A stretch of 64,000 bases of DNA from positions 977,307-1,041,306 of the forward strand of contig NZ_AZSJ01000003.1 of the NCBI RefSeq assembly GCF_000516555.1, written 5' to 3'. Position numbers and translations under genes: made by a program. Below the pieces are notes generated by a model, which saw only the letters and a program-made list of their open reading frames with translations, was not told where the DNA came from and searched no databases. This document shows, in pieces, positions 46,422 through 54,021 of this stretch (within the stretch, counting starts at the first letter, position 1; every line of letters starts with the position of its first letter). Origin of the DNA: Afipia sp. P52-10 (GTDB lineage Bacteria > Pseudomonadota > Alphaproteobacteria > Rhizobiales > Xanthobacteraceae).

Positions 46422-46460
46422 AAAACCGGTTTCCCCTTTTCGGGATCATGCCCTAACATC
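46422..46460. repeat. Dispersed palindromic repeat upstream of putA
   Basis: GCCGAAAACCGGTTTCCCCT followed by TTTCGGGATCATGC is a copy of the repeat family also present at 35581 and 63392. A small 12-base tandem duplication (TCTTGAACAATC twice, 46365-46388) lies just before it. Confidence 0.7.
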
Positions 46461-46467
46461 CGGCCTC

Positions 46468-49400
46468 ATGCCGGATACGCCCCTGCCGCCGAGCTTCGAC
46501 GTGCCCTACGTCGCCGACGATCGCGCGATCGCCGCGCGGCTGCTACAGGATGCGCGGCTTCGCCCCGATCAGGACGCCCGCATTGATGCGACGGCCACGC
46601 GCTTGATTACGGCAATCAGAGAGCGGCGTAGCGGTGTCGGCGGCGTCGAGGAAATGCTGCACGAGTTTGCCCTGTCCACCAAAGAAGGGCTGGCGCTGAT
46701 GGTTTTGGCCGAGGCGCTGTTGCGGGTGCCAGATGCGGCCACCGCTGACCGCTTCATCGAAGACAAGCTGGAGCAAGGCGACTTCGCCCATCATCGGACG
46801 CAGTCGGAAACGCTGGTGGTCTCCGCATCCGCCTGGGCGCTCGGCCTCTCGGCCAGCGTGATCCAGCCCGGAGAGACGCCGCAGGGCACCATTGGCCGGC
46901 TGGTCAAGCGGCTCGGCCTGCCGGCGGTGCGCCTCGCCACCCGGCAGGCGATGCGGCTGATGGGCAACCACTTCGTGCTCGGCGAAACCATCGACGCGGC
47001 GCTGTCGCGGGCGCAGTCCGGGGCGACGTATGCGGAGCGCTACTCGTTCGACATGCTGGGCGAAGGCGCGCGCACTGCCGCCGATGCCCAGCGCTACTAC
47101 GACGCCTATGCCGAAGCCATCGAAGCGATCGGCGCCGCCGCCGGCAACCGCCCCCTGCCGGGCCGACCGGGCATCTCCGTAAAGCTGTCGGCGCTGCATC
47201 CCCGCTACGAGGCGACCAGCCGCGCGCGGATCATGACCGAGTTGGTGCCGCGGCTTACCGCGCTGGCACGCCAGGCGAAACGCCACAATCTCAACCTGAC
47301 GGTGGACGCGGAGGAAGCCGACCGGCTGGAGCTGTCACTCGACGTCATCGCCGCCGTCTTCGCCGACCCCTCGCTCGCGGGCTGGGACGGATTTGGCCTC
47401 GCGATCCAGGCTTATCAGAGCCGGGCCATGCACGTGATCGACAGCATCGGCGAGCTCGCGCATCGGCTCAACCGCCGCGCCATGGTGCGGCTGGTGAAAG
47501 GTGCCTATTGGGACACCGAGATCAAGCGGGCACAGGAGCGCGGGCTTGACGGGTATCCGGTGTTCACGCGCAAGGCGATGACCGATCTCAACTACATCGC
47601 CTGCGCCAAGCGGCTGCTGGCCCTGCGCCCGCGCATCTTTCCGCAATTCGCCACTCACAACGCGCTGACGGTGGCAACCGTGCGCGAACTCGCCGGCGAC
47701 GACGGCAGCTACGAATTCCAGCGGCTGCACGGCATGGGCGATGCGCTCTATGAGGAACTGCGCGCAGACCATCCAAACCTCGCCTGCCGCACCTATGCGC
47801 CGGTCGGCAGCCATCGCGACCTGCTCGCCTATCTGGTGCGACGGCTGCTCGAGAACGGCGCGAACTCGTCGTTCGTTGCCGTCGCAGCCGACCCTTCGGT
47901 GCCGATCGAACGTCTGTTGAAGCGGCCGGACGCCATCATCGGCGCGCCGGAGCAGGCGAATCATCATGCGCTGCCTTTGCCGCGCGATCTCTACCAGCCT
48001 GAGCGGATCAATTCGTCCGGCATCGAGTTCGGCCATCGCACGGCGCTCGATGCGCTCGTCAAGGCTGTCGCCGCCGAGACCACCGAACCTCGCGCCATGC
48101 CTTTGATTGACGGTACCCCCGCCGCCGGGCCGAACCGCGCCGTCGTCAGTCCGATCGATGTCAAGACGATCGTTGGACAGGTCGGCGAGGCAACACCAGA
48201 GCAAGCGGCCGCCGCGGTCCGCGCAGCCCGGGCCGGCTTCGCTGCCTGGAGCACCACGGCGGCGGACACCCGCGCCCGCGCGCTGGAAACAGCAGCGGAC
48301 CTGCTGGAACGGCGGCGCGCGCATCTCATCGCGCTGTTGCAGCGCGAGGGCGGCAAGACGCTGGACGACGCGGTATCGGAGGTGCGCGAGGCCGCCGACT
48401 TCTGCCGCTACTATGCAGCGCAAGGACGCAAGCTGTTCGGCGCCGACCAGCCGCTACCGGGACCGACCGGCGAGCGCAACGTGCTGCGTCTGCGCGGACG
48501 CGGCGTGTTCGCGGCGATCTCGCCGTGGAATTTTCCGCTGGCGATCTTCATCGGCCAGATCACGGCCGCGCTGATGGCCGGCAATACCGTGGTGGCGAAG
48601 CCCGCCGAGCAGACCCCGCTGGTCGCGTTCGAAGCCATCAGGCTTCTGCACGACGCCGGTATTCCAACCTCCGCGCTGCAATTCGTCCCCGGCGACAGCC
48701 GCATCGGCGGCACTCTGGTCGCACATCCGGACATCGCAGGCGTCGTGTTCACCGGTTCGACCGAGGTCGCCCGCATCATCAACCGAGCGCTGGCCGCGAA
48801 GGATGGACCGATCGTACCGTTGATCGCCGAGACCGGCGGCATCAACGCCATGATCGTCGATGCCACCGCGCTGCCCGAGCAGGTCGCCGACGACGTGATC
48901 ACTTCCGCCTTCCGCTCGGCGGGACAGCGCTGTTCGGCGCTGCGGCTGCTGTTTCTGCAGGACGATGTCGCCGAGCGGATGATCGGCATCATCACCGGCA
49001 GCGCGCGCGAGCTTGCGGTCGGCGATCCACGCGAGATTGCGACCCATGTCGGGCCGGTGATTGATCGCGACGCCAAGGACAAACTGGACGCGCACATCGC
49101 CCGCATGCAGACGTCGGCACGCGTGCACTTCGCCGGTGAGGCACCCGCCTCGGGGTTCTTCGTCGCGCCGCATGTCATCGAACTGAACCGCGCCAGCGAC
49201 CTCACCGAGGAGGTGTTCGGTCCGATCCTGCACGTCGTCCGTTACAAGGCGAGCGACCTTCCCGCCGTGATCGAGGCGATCGCGCGCAGCGGCTATGGCC
49301 TCACTTTCGGCCTGCACTCGCGCATCGACGAGACCATGGATGAGGTGGTGGCGCGGCTTGCGACCGGCAACATCTACGTCAACCGCAACATGATCGGGGC

Positions 49401-49563
49401 GGTGGTCGGCGTGCAGCCGTTCGGCGGGCACGGCCTGTCCGGAACTGGCCCGAAGGCCGGCGGGCCGCATTACCTGGTGCGCTTCGCCACCGAACAGACC
49501 ATCACGGTCAACACCGCGGCGGCCGGCGGCAACGCGGCACTGATGGCCCAGGACGATGGCTAA
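46468..49563 (+). CDS. putA: Bifunctional proline dehydrogenase/glutamate-semialdehyde dehydrogenase PutA
   Basis: This 1031-residue two-step proline oxidase converts proline to P5C and then to glutamate. The FAD-dependent PRODH barrel spans about residues 130-480 (motifs GRPGISVKLSALHPRYE, DGFGLAIQAYQ, LVKGAYWDTEIKRAQ, THNALTVA). The NAD-dependent aldehyde dehydrogenase spans about 540-1010 (SPWNFPLAIF, FTGSTEVA, catalytic Cys822 in SAGQRCSALR). No N-terminal ribbon-helix-helix DNA-binding domain is present, so this is the short, non-regulatory PutA type. Acts at the cytoplasmic membrane. Confidence 0.96.
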   Translation: MPDTPLPPSFDVPYVADDRAIAARLLQDARLRPDQDARIDATATRLITAIRERRSGVGGVEEMLHEFALSTKEGLALMVLAEALLRVPDAATADRFIEDKLEQGDFAHHRTQSETLVVSASAWALGLSASVIQPGETPQGTIGRLVKRLGLPAVRLATRQAMRLMGNHFVLGETIDAALSRAQSGATYAERYSFDMLGEGARTAADAQRYYDAYAEAIEAIGAAAGNRPLPGRPGISVKLSALHPRYEATSRARIMTELVPRLTALARQAKRHNLNLTVDAEEADRLELSLDVIAAVFADPSLAGWDGFGLAIQAYQSRAMHVIDSIGELAHRLNRRAMVRLVKGAYWDTEIKRAQERGLDGYPVFTRKAMTDLNYIACAKRLLALRPRIFPQFATHNALTVATVRELAGDDGSYEFQRLHGMGDALYEELRADHPNLACRTYAPVGSHRDLLAYLVRRLLENGANSSFVAVAADPSVPIERLLKRPDAIIGAPEQANHHALPLPRDLYQPERINSSGIEFGHRTALDALVKAVAAETTEPRAMPLIDGTPAAGPNRAVVSPIDVKTIVGQVGEATPEQAAAAVRAARAGFAAWSTTAADTRARALETAADLLERRRAHLIALLQREGGKTLDDAVSEVREAADFCRYYAAQGRKLFGADQPLPGPTGERNVLRLRGRGVFAAISPWNFPLAIFIGQITAALMAGNTVVAKPAEQTPLVAFEAIRLLHDAGIPTSALQFVPGDSRIGGTLVAHPDIAGVVFTGSTEVARIINRALAAKDGPIVPLIAETGGINAMIVDATALPEQVADDVITSAFRSAGQRCSALRLLFLQDDVAERMIGIITGSARELAVGDPREIATHVGPVIDRDAKDKLDAHIARMQTSARVHFAGEAPASGFFVAPHVIELNRASDLTEEVFGPILHVVRYKASDLPAVIEAIARSGYGLTFGLHSRIDETMDEVVARLATGNIYVNRNMIGAVVGVQPFGGHGLSGTGPKAGGPHYLVRFATEQTITVNTAAAGGNAALMAQDDG

Positions 49564-49618
49564 AGGGGCGGCGACGAACGCTGGCCAAAGGAGGCACGAT
49601 CAAGCAGGACACTTTGCG

Positions 49619-50107
49619 CTACGAGGCGGCGCGATCGCCGACGCCCCAAAAGCGGCGCTGGTAATGTACCATGCCGTCGCCCGGATCGCCGAGCAGGCTG
49701 GCCGTGACCTCGCCGACGATGATCACATGATCGCCGCCTGGAAAATGATCCGCCTTCTTGCAGATCAGCGTCGCCAACGCGTCCTTCACCACCGGCAGAT
49801 CGTGGTGCGAATCGACGAACGTATCGCCGACGAACTTCTCCACGCCGCGCTTGGCGAAACGCTCCGCGAGCTCCTGATGGTGCGGGCGCAGGATGCTGAT
49901 CGCGAACTTCTCCGCCGTCGCGAAAACTGGATAACATTCCGCCGACAGGTTCAGGCAGGCCAGCACCAGCGGCGGATTGGCCGAGACCGACGTGAACGAA
50001 CTCGCGGTGAACCCTCTGGCCACGCCATCCTCGTCGCGCGTGGTGACCAGCACCACGCCGCTCGGATAGCGGGAGAAGACTTCCTTGAATTCCGCCGTTT
50101 GTGTCAT
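49619..50107 (-). CDS. Flavin reductase family protein (HpaC/RutF-like)
   Basis: This 162-residue FMN reductase-like protein has the flavin-binding pattern YPSGVVLVTT, GFTASSFTSVSANPPLVLACLN and DHVIIVGEVTAS. Such proteins supply reduced flavin to two-component monooxygenases. The ATG at 50107 (MTQTAEFKEVF) fits; the longer frame to 50215 covers repeat DNA. No monooxygenase is next to it. It converges on putA, with about 55 bases between the stops. Confidence 0.9.
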   Translation of the reverse strand: MTQTAEFKEVFSRYPSGVVLVTTRDEDGVARGFTASSFTSVSANPPLVLACLNLSAECYPVFATAEKFAISILRPHHQELAERFAKRGVEKFVGDTFVDSHHDLPVVKDALATLICKKADHFPGGDHVIIVGEVTASLLGDPGDGMVHYQRRFWGVGDRAAS

Positions 50108-50157
50108 GCGCCGATCCGCCCAGTCTTGGAGCTTCTTACTTGACGCGTCTTCTTCAC

Positions 50158-50188
50158 GCGAACCGGTGCCCACTTCGCTCGAAAACGC
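50158..50188. repeat. Partial dispersed repeat
   Basis: GCGAACCGGTGCCCACTTCG followed by CTCGAAAACGC resembles the ACCGGTTCCCACTTTTCGG repeat. It lies in the 245-base gap upstream of the flavin reductase; nothing else is recognised there. Confidence 0.5.
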
Positions 50189-50352
50189 CCAGCGCCGCGC
50201 AAGCGACGCCAGCACCTATATGTGCGTTAGATCGGCCAGCTCTGCAATGACACTTCGAGATGCCAGCGTTGACATGGCGATGGCATGACCCGCCGCTGAC
50301 GAAGGCCGCCAGGACGCGCGATCCGGACGCGACCACGCTTCGGAGGAAAAGA

Positions 50353-50592
50353 TTACTTTCCAGCGGCTTTTCGCAATGCGTCGTTGATCCTGTCCTGCCA
50401 GCCGGGACCACCCTCCTGGAAATATTCCAGGACATCCTGATCGATCCGCAGCGTTACCTGTTCCTTGACGTTGGGGATCGCGGTTTTCTTCGGCGGCCCT
50501 TCGACCCGCGGCGCCGTCACGGCCTTGAAGGCGGCTTCGGCAGCGCTGCGTGCATCGAGCGCGGTTCTGGGGCGTTTCGGCGGTTGCGACAT
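50353..50592 (-). CDS. BrnA-family (DUF4415) antitoxin-like protein, without visible toxin
   Basis: This 79-residue protein has a C-terminal ribbon-helix-helix matching BrnA antitoxins: EQVTLRIDQDVLEYFQEGGPGWQDRINDALRK is split across residues 44-75. The N-terminal half is basic and disordered. BrnA represses its own operon and neutralises the BrnT ribonuclease. I find no BrnT-like frame upstream in 50593-50650 or in the flanking gap, so it is an orphan regulator or remnant. Confidence 0.82.
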   Translation of the reverse strand: MSQPPKRPRTALDARSAAEAAFKAVTAPRVEGPPKKTAIPNVKEQVTLRIDQDVLEYFQEGGPGWQDRINDALRKAAGK

Positions 50593-50650
50593 CGGCGTTC
50601 CCTGTCGGCGATTCGGTCATAACCAGCATAATCCAAATGGATGGACGGAT

Positions 50651-51454
50651 TCATCGCGCTTTGGGCCGCGCGAAGAAATCCACATGACCGACGCGCACCG
50701 AGAGCCGTCCTGCGGCGATGCCGTCCCTGCGCCGGGCGAGCCAGTCCTGCAGTTGGTGACGCGGCGTGCCGATCTCCTGCGCCGCATGCACCCATCCCGC
50801 CAGCAGCTTGGATTGGAACATGGCGTCAGCCGGGCCGGACACCCAGTCGGATTCCCCTTGCACCACGTCATAGCCGAACGTCCGAAAGAGGCGAACCGCG
50901 AACGCAGCGGCACGCGGCCCCAGCGCCGGACCGAAGCCCTTGTTGCGGCGCTGATGCGCGTTCAGCGCGGCGACCACGGCCTCATCGAGAGGATCGGCAT
51001 CATCGAGCGTCGCGCGGCCGTCGTAGCTCAATGCCACATACACCGGCAGGGCGCGGGCAGCGACGGCCGCAGCGAAGTTCGCGAGCCACGGCTCGGAAAC
51101 GAGATCGAGCAGGGCCGAGGCGGTGACGAGATCGGTGTCGGCCGCAAGCAACGACGCGACATCGCAGCCGAGATCGGCCTGCACGGTCTCCACCGTCACG
51201 CCGGCGGGGCGCTCCATGGCATAAGCCTCGGCCAGCAGCACCGGATCGTCGTCGACCAGCGTCCAGCGCTGCGGCTTTGGCAGGTGCGTTTGCAGGGCAC
51301 GCACCGTCGAGCCGGTGCCGCTGCCAAGATCGATGATTGAAAGCGAGGCGCGACCTGCGAACGCTGCCGCCACAGCATCGCGCACCGAACGGTTGCGCGC
51401 GCGATGGTCGAGCGGCTCACGCAGCGCCAGCCAATCTGCCGAGAAACCGCTCAT
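50651..51454 (-). CDS. Class I SAM-dependent methyltransferase
   Basis: This 267-residue methyltransferase has the SAM motif I IIDLGSGTGSTVRAL and a motif II-like acidic TLVDDDPVLL. SALLDLVSEPW follows as the post-I block, and a C-terminal YDVVQGESDW. The ATG at 51454 (MSGFSADW) overlaps the glycosyltransferase stop by four bases. It is last of a four-gene operon with a dehydrogenase, PTPS-like protein and GT4, so the methyl acceptor is probably a product of that pathway. Confidence 0.86.
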   Translation of the reverse strand: MSGFSADWLALREPLDHRARNRSVRDAVAAAFAGRASLSIIDLGSGTGSTVRALQTHLPKPQRWTLVDDDPVLLAEAYAMERPAGVTVETVQADLGCDVASLLAADTDLVTASALLDLVSEPWLANFAAAVAARALPVYVALSYDGRATLDDADPLDEAVVAALNAHQRRNKGFGPALGPRAAAFAVRLFRTFGYDVVQGESDWVSGPADAMFQSKLLAGWVHAAQEIGTPRHQLQDWLARRRDGIAAGRLSVRVGHVDFFARPKAR

Positions 51455-52506
51455 CGGCACGCCTCCAAGACGCGCGCGAAGGCCGCTCCCGCCTCACGCC
51501 ATTGCGGCAAATGCACTGCGGCCTGCCGGGCCGCGACCGCCATCCGTTCTCGCTCCGCATCGTCGGCAATCACCCGGTGCAGCGCGTCACTCAAACCGCG
51601 GCGATCGCCCGGAGAAACCAGAATCCCCGCATCCGGCGGGATCACCGCGCGCGCGGCACCGACGTCGGTCGCAACAACCGGTAGGCCATGTGCGATCGCT
51701 TCGGCGAACACCATCCCGTATCCCTCAAACAACGACGCGAGCACCAAGGCGTCCGCCTGCCCGTACAGTTCGGCAAGCCTCGCATCGCCGACCGCGCCGG
51801 TCACCACAATGCGGCCCTGCAGTCCGGCAACCTCGATCATCGCCGTCAGCCGCGCCAGCGCAGCAAGGTCGCGCGTCGTATCGCCTGCGATCGTCAGGCG
51901 CCACGGCAGCGTCTTGAGGTCGTCAAGCGCCGCCACCAGCACCTCATGCCCCTTGCGCGGGACGATCGAGCCGACCGACAGCAGATTGACGCTTTCACCG
52001 GCGCGCCGGCCGCGCGGCGGCAGCGACACCGCATCGATGCCGGGCGGAATCACCGTGATCCGCACGCGCGGAACGCCATAGTCCTGCGTCAGGATATCGA
52101 GGCTGGTGTTGCCGGTGACGATGACGGCGCGCGCATGCACCAGTGCGGCGCGTTCACTGTCCTGCAAGGCAGCCGCCCGTTCGGCATCGATCCCGGTCTC
52201 GAACGCCAGCGGGTGATGAACCAATGCGATCAGCGGATTGCGGCTGCTCAGCAGCGTCGCCTCGGCCTCCATGACGCCATAGGCAAGACCATCGATCACG
52301 ATCGGGCAGCCTTCAGGCACCGCCAGCAGCTTCGCCATCGCCGCCTCACGCATCCCCCGATCAGGCTTCGGGAAACCTGCGCCGAGATCGATGACGTCCA
52401 CCTGCCAGCCGAGTGTCCGCAGTTCGGCAACGATGCGCTTGTCGTAACCGTAGCCACCGGTCGGCGTATCGAGCGATCCGGGAACTGCGACGACGACCCG
52501 CCTCAC
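51451..52506 (-). CDS. Glycosyltransferase family 4 protein
   Basis: This 351-residue retaining GT-B enzyme has the N-terminal VVVAVPGSLDTPTGGYGYDKRIVAEL acceptor domain, the linker VIPPGIDAVSLP, and the nucleotide-sugar domain with VGSIVPRKGHEVLV and the catalytic ADALVLASLFEGYGMVFAEAIAHGLPVVAT. No membrane segment is present. It overlaps both neighbours (ATGA at each end), so it is translationally coupled with the PTPS-like and methyltransferase genes. The acceptor may be a small pterin-like or other cytosolic molecule. Confidence 0.9.
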   Translation of the reverse strand: MRRVVVAVPGSLDTPTGGYGYDKRIVAELRTLGWQVDVIDLGAGFPKPDRGMREAAMAKLLAVPEGCPIVIDGLAYGVMEAEATLLSSRNPLIALVHHPLAFETGIDAERAAALQDSERAALVHARAVIVTGNTSLDILTQDYGVPRVRITVIPPGIDAVSLPPRGRRAGESVNLLSVGSIVPRKGHEVLVAALDDLKTLPWRLTIAGDTTRDLAALARLTAMIEVAGLQGRIVVTGAVGDARLAELYGQADALVLASLFEGYGMVFAEAIAHGLPVVATDVGAARAVIPPDAGILVSPGDRRGLSDALHRVIADDAERERMAVAARQAAVHLPQWREAGAAFARVLEACR

Positions 52507-52904
52507 GGCAAGGGTGCCTCATACCAGGCGCGCGCAACATGCGATTCGGAGATGGTGACGCGGATCGCCGTCAGCTCATTCGCAGCGCGCCCGAGCCGTC
52601 CCTGCGCTGCCGCGGCCGCAAGACCATCGAAGACGTGTTTGGTCAGAAACTCGGTGGTGGTGTTGATGCCCTTGAATACAGGCATCTCATCCAGGTTGCG
52701 GTAGTTGAGCGGGGTCAGAATGTCCTTCAGCACCTGATGCGCCAGACCGATATCGACCACGATGCCGTTGCGGTCGAGCGTCGCGGCCATGAAGGCGGCA
52801 TCGATCACGAACGTCGCTCCATGCAACGCCTGCGCCGGGCCGAAGACATCGCCGCGAAACGAATGAGCGATCATGACGTGATCGCGAACCTCGACTGCGA
52901 ACAC
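52503..52904 (-). CDS. 6-pyruvoyl-tetrahydropterin synthase-like (PTPS/QueD superfamily) protein with altered metal site
   Basis: This 133-residue T-fold protein resembles PTPS/QueD. IAHSFRG keeps one zinc His (His14) and LHGATF keeps the second (His28), but the usual HGH is HGA (Ala30) and the catalytic Cys before it is absent (PAQALHG). PLNYRNLDEMPVFKGINTTTEFLTKHVFD matches the later acidic and His positions of the family. The altered ligands argue against an orthodox QueD. GTG start at 52904 follows GAGGAGGG. It is second in the operon and overlaps the GT4 gene. Confidence 0.8.
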   Translation of the reverse strand: MFAVEVRDHVMIAHSFRGDVFGPAQALHGATFVIDAAFMAATLDRNGIVVDIGLAHQVLKDILTPLNYRNLDEMPVFKGINTTTEFLTKHVFDGLAAAAAQGRLGRAANELTAIRVTISESHVARAWYEAPLP

Positions 52905-52913
52905 AAACCCTCC

Positions 52914-53927
52914 TCAATAGTTGACGATCTGACAGAGCACACCGCTGCCCGGCGCCAGGACCGCCGGCAGCCTGTCCGGCAGGTCGTCGAAAGCAATCGC
53001 CGGCGCGAGCAGGACATCGAGCGCGGGATCCGCGAGCAGCGCCAGCGCCGCAGCGAGCCGTCGCTTATGGCTCCAGCGCGGCCGATGCGACGGGGCCACC
53101 TGCCCGACCTGGGTCGAGATCAGGCGCAAACGGCGGCTGTGAAACGCACCGCCAAGCGCCAGCGGCACCTCGCCCTTGCCGTACCAGCTCATCTCGGCGA
53201 CTGTCGCTTCCTGACCGGCGGCCGCGAGCGCGCTCGCCAGCCCTTGCGCCTGGCCGCTCGCATGAAAGACCACATCGCAATCCACCGGCGCGTCGTTGGG
53301 CAACGCAAACCGCACCCCGAGCGCGGCCGCCACAGCCGCACGGCTGGCCTCAAGATCGACCAAGGTCACCTCAGCGCCTGCCATCCGGCCGCAGAGATAG
53401 GCTACCAGCGCGCCGACCACTCCGGCGCCGACGATCGCGATGCGATCCCCCGGCGCGGGCGCGGCATCCCAGACCGCATTGAGCGCGGTTTCCATGTTGG
53501 CCGCCAGCGCCGCACGCTGCGGCGTCACACTCTCCGGCACCGGCAGAACTGCCTCCGCCGCGATATTGAAGCTGCATTGATGCGGGTGCAGCGCGAACAC
53601 GCGCGCGCCCGCCAACTCGCCACCGCCATCGACGACCTGGCCGACCATCGCATAACCATATTTGACCGGGAACGGGAAGCTGCCGCCCATCATCGGCGCA
53701 CGCATGCGCTGGTATTCGCTTTCCGGCACGCACCCGGCCTGGACCAGCGCCTCGGTCCCGCGGCTGATTGCACTGTGCAGCGCGCGCACACGCACCTCGC
53801 CAGCGCCGGGCCGCGGCAATGTCTCCACGCGGACTTCCGCGCGCCCCGGTTCGACATACCAGAGCCCCCTCGCGGTATCGCCTGTCTGCTCGGTTGGCAC
53901 GCGGGTCCCACATCCAAAGTTCGCCAC
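52914..53927 (-). CDS. Zinc-binding dehydrogenase-like (MDR superfamily) protein
   Basis: This 337-residue MDR-fold oxidoreductase has the catalytic-domain motif HSAISRGTEALVQAG and VKYGYAMVGQVVDGG, then the Rossmann motif AIVGAGVVGALVAY. The usual structural-zinc Cys cluster is missing. The NAD(P) specificity loop LVDLEAS favours NAD. It starts the operon with the PTPS-like, GT4 and methyltransferase genes, and is divergent from the OpgH-like gene. Substrate is unknown. Confidence 0.83.
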   Translation of the reverse strand: MANFGCGTRVPTEQTGDTARGLWYVEPGRAEVRVETLPRPGAGEVRVRALHSAISRGTEALVQAGCVPESEYQRMRAPMMGGSFPFPVKYGYAMVGQVVDGGGELAGARVFALHPHQCSFNIAAEAVLPVPESVTPQRAALAANMETALNAVWDAAPAPGDRIAIVGAGVVGALVAYLCGRMAGAEVTLVDLEASRAAVAAALGVRFALPNDAPVDCDVVFHASGQAQGLASALAAAGQEATVAEMSWYGKGEVPLALGGAFHSRRLRLISTQVGQVAPSHRPRWSHKRRLAAALALLADPALDVLLAPAIAFDDLPDRLPAVLAPGSGVLCQIVNY

Positions 53928-54021
53928 ACTGACCGCAAAAGTCCCTGATTGGACTTCGGGACAGACTGCCCATTATACCTGACGAGCGGCGATCAGCCAT
54001 AGAGCGACCGGACCAACCAGC

